DNA of 64,000 bases, from positions 434,001 through 498,000 of the forward strand of contig SWDT01000011.1 in the NCBI GenBank assembly GCA_009193035.1, read 5' to 3'. Positions within the stretch are counted from its first letter, which is position 1. Each line of letters starts with the position of its first letter. Positions 63,117 to 64,000 of this stretch are shown piece by piece. The notes beneath the pieces were generated by a model that was given only the letters and a program-made list of their open reading frames with translations, was not told the DNA's origin and ran no database searches. The translations under genes were made by a program, and so were the position numbers. This DNA comes from Halicephalobus mephisto. Its lineage: Eukaryota > Nematoda > Chromadorea > Rhabditida > Panagrolaimidae.

Positions 63117-64000
63117 TTAACTTCCATAAGTGTCGGGGTTCTGACAGGTGACGGCGCCTCCGGTGGTGGAGCTGATGAAGTCGCAGTAAGCCATGACTCT
63201 GGAGTAGATACCGGGGTGGAGGTACTCGGCACATCCGGCTCCGAAGGAAGTGATGCCGTACTGGAACCAGGCTCCATTGGCGTTCTGGACGACGAGAGGC
63301 CCGCCGGAGTCCCCTTGACAGGTGTCTTTGCCCTTGGATCCAGCACAAACATGGACGTCGGGAATGATTTCTCCTGGATATTCTTCTTCACAAGTATTGT
63401 AATTGACGAAAGGAACATTGACTTGACGAAGTTTTTTGGAAATATTTCCGTCTTCAGAAGTAGTACCCCAGCCGGTGGCCCAGGCAGTGTTCGGTTCGAC
63501 GATGGTGCTGTTGTCGTGGGTCGGAAGACAGATGGGCTGGACGTAATTGGTCATCGTGATGTCAGTGATCATCTAAAAAAAAAAACAAATAATTTTTATT
63601 AAATAATTTAATAAACCTCGATAAGAGCAATATCATAAGTAGGATCAGGATTTGCAGAATATTGAGGATGAAGATGAATGGCTTTAACTTCATGAACGAT
63701 CTCCGAAGTTTCGTTGTTGCTACGTTCGTCGAAAACTCCGGTCTTGACCCTGAATTTGCCGGGTTGGTGGGTTTTTCCGGAGACACAGTGGCCAGCGGTC
63801 ATGACCCAGTGGGAACCGATGACGCTTCCTTGAAAAATCCAAATTTAAAAACTGAAATTTTAAAATTTCTTCAAAAAATCCCTCAGGGGATGGAGGAGGT
63901 TTCTAAAGTAGAATAAGTTCTTCGAGATATAGAACCCCCCAAGTATAGGAGGATTTTTGGAGTATAAGAAACCTCCAGAGCATGGGGGACTTCTAAGACA
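63117..64000 (-). CDS. Trypsin-like S1 serine protease (partial, runs off window)
   Basis: Secreted-type chymotrypsin-fold protease. Visible exons: 63828-63618 region (exon end 63617) and 63572-63117; the 5' part lies beyond the right edge, and 63829-64000 appears to be intron. His57 in WVMTAGHC (G for the usual A), Asp102 in PTYDIALIE, and Ser195 in GKDTCQGDSGGPLVV. The D six residues before the catalytic Ser predicts trypsin-like (Arg/Lys) specificity. Cysteines pair as in the family (TSFGAGCAEYLHPGIYSRVM). The intron between visible exons is 45 nt (gtttat...tttttag). No zymogen-activation site can be seen because the N terminus is missing. Confidence 0.93.

Noticed and set aside
1..64000. 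A novel multi-gene system such as a defence or biosynthetic cluster
   Set aside because: Neighbouring genes are unrelated animal housekeeping and signalling genes with no functional coherence beyond shared promoters.

Overview
This is a eukaryotic, metazoan window. It is AT-rich, and introns follow gtaag...tttcag. Many introns are only 41-65 nt, while others are filled with AT-rich tandem repeats. Recognised products are animal proteins: MEK1/2 kinase, a survivin-like BIR protein, Frizzled, KLHDC10, TAF4, PRPF3, MED7, FOXRED1, URI1, FKBP12, TMEM242, SERAC1, TFIIH p44, an ankyrin/SAM protein of the ANKS3/ANKS6 type, an FBXO25/FBXO32-like F-box protein, an axotactin/Caspr-like laminin-G receptor and a trypsin-like protease. 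The intron style, gene density and axotactin-like receptor suggest a compact invertebrate genome, plausibly an ecdysozoan. I cannot name a species.

Layout. 1-1.1 kb holds small ORFs of a different texture, with no recognisable family. 1.1-2.7 kb holds two tiny genes; the intron of the first contains an antisense tRNA-Glu(UUC) and a TA-flanked MITE. 2.8-6.5 kb is a divergent pair (MEK on minus, survivin on plus). 6.7-10.5 kb is Frizzled. 10.5-13.4 kb holds repeats, a tandem pair of MITEs and a possible LRR gene relic. 13.5-34.9 kb is gene-dense, with convergent and divergent pairs: small membrane protein/KLHDC10, TAF4, PRPF3, MED7, FOXRED1, URI1, FKBP, TMEM242, SERAC1, GTF2H2, ANKS-like. 35-40.5 kb is gene-poor and repeat-rich. 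40.8-46.5 kb is the F-box gene. 46.9-48.8 kb is a coiled-coil gene. 49.9-57.8 kb is the nine-exon axotactin-like gene. 57.9-62.1 kb is satellite-like. 62.2-62.7 kb encodes a four-TM protein, and 63.1 kb to the right edge is a partial serine protease.

Exon models were built by hand from GT/AG sites and reading-frame closure. Every complete multi-exon model sums to a multiple of three. The genes do not form one pathway; they are mostly housekeeping genes (transcription, splicing, mitochondrial assembly) plus signalling genes. Many share short divergent promoters or meet tail-to-tail within tens of bases. Most start codons have a 3' splice-like AG within about 30 nt upstream, which suggests either spliced-leader trans-splicing or very short 5' UTR exons.

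I found no evident new multi-gene system. The most striking observations are small-scale: tandem duplication of a splice acceptor plus exon start in GTF2H2, a decayed duplicate of the survivin BIR exon, an intron whose removal decides the frame leading into KLHDC10, and a family of inverted-repeat-ended 40-bp arrays.
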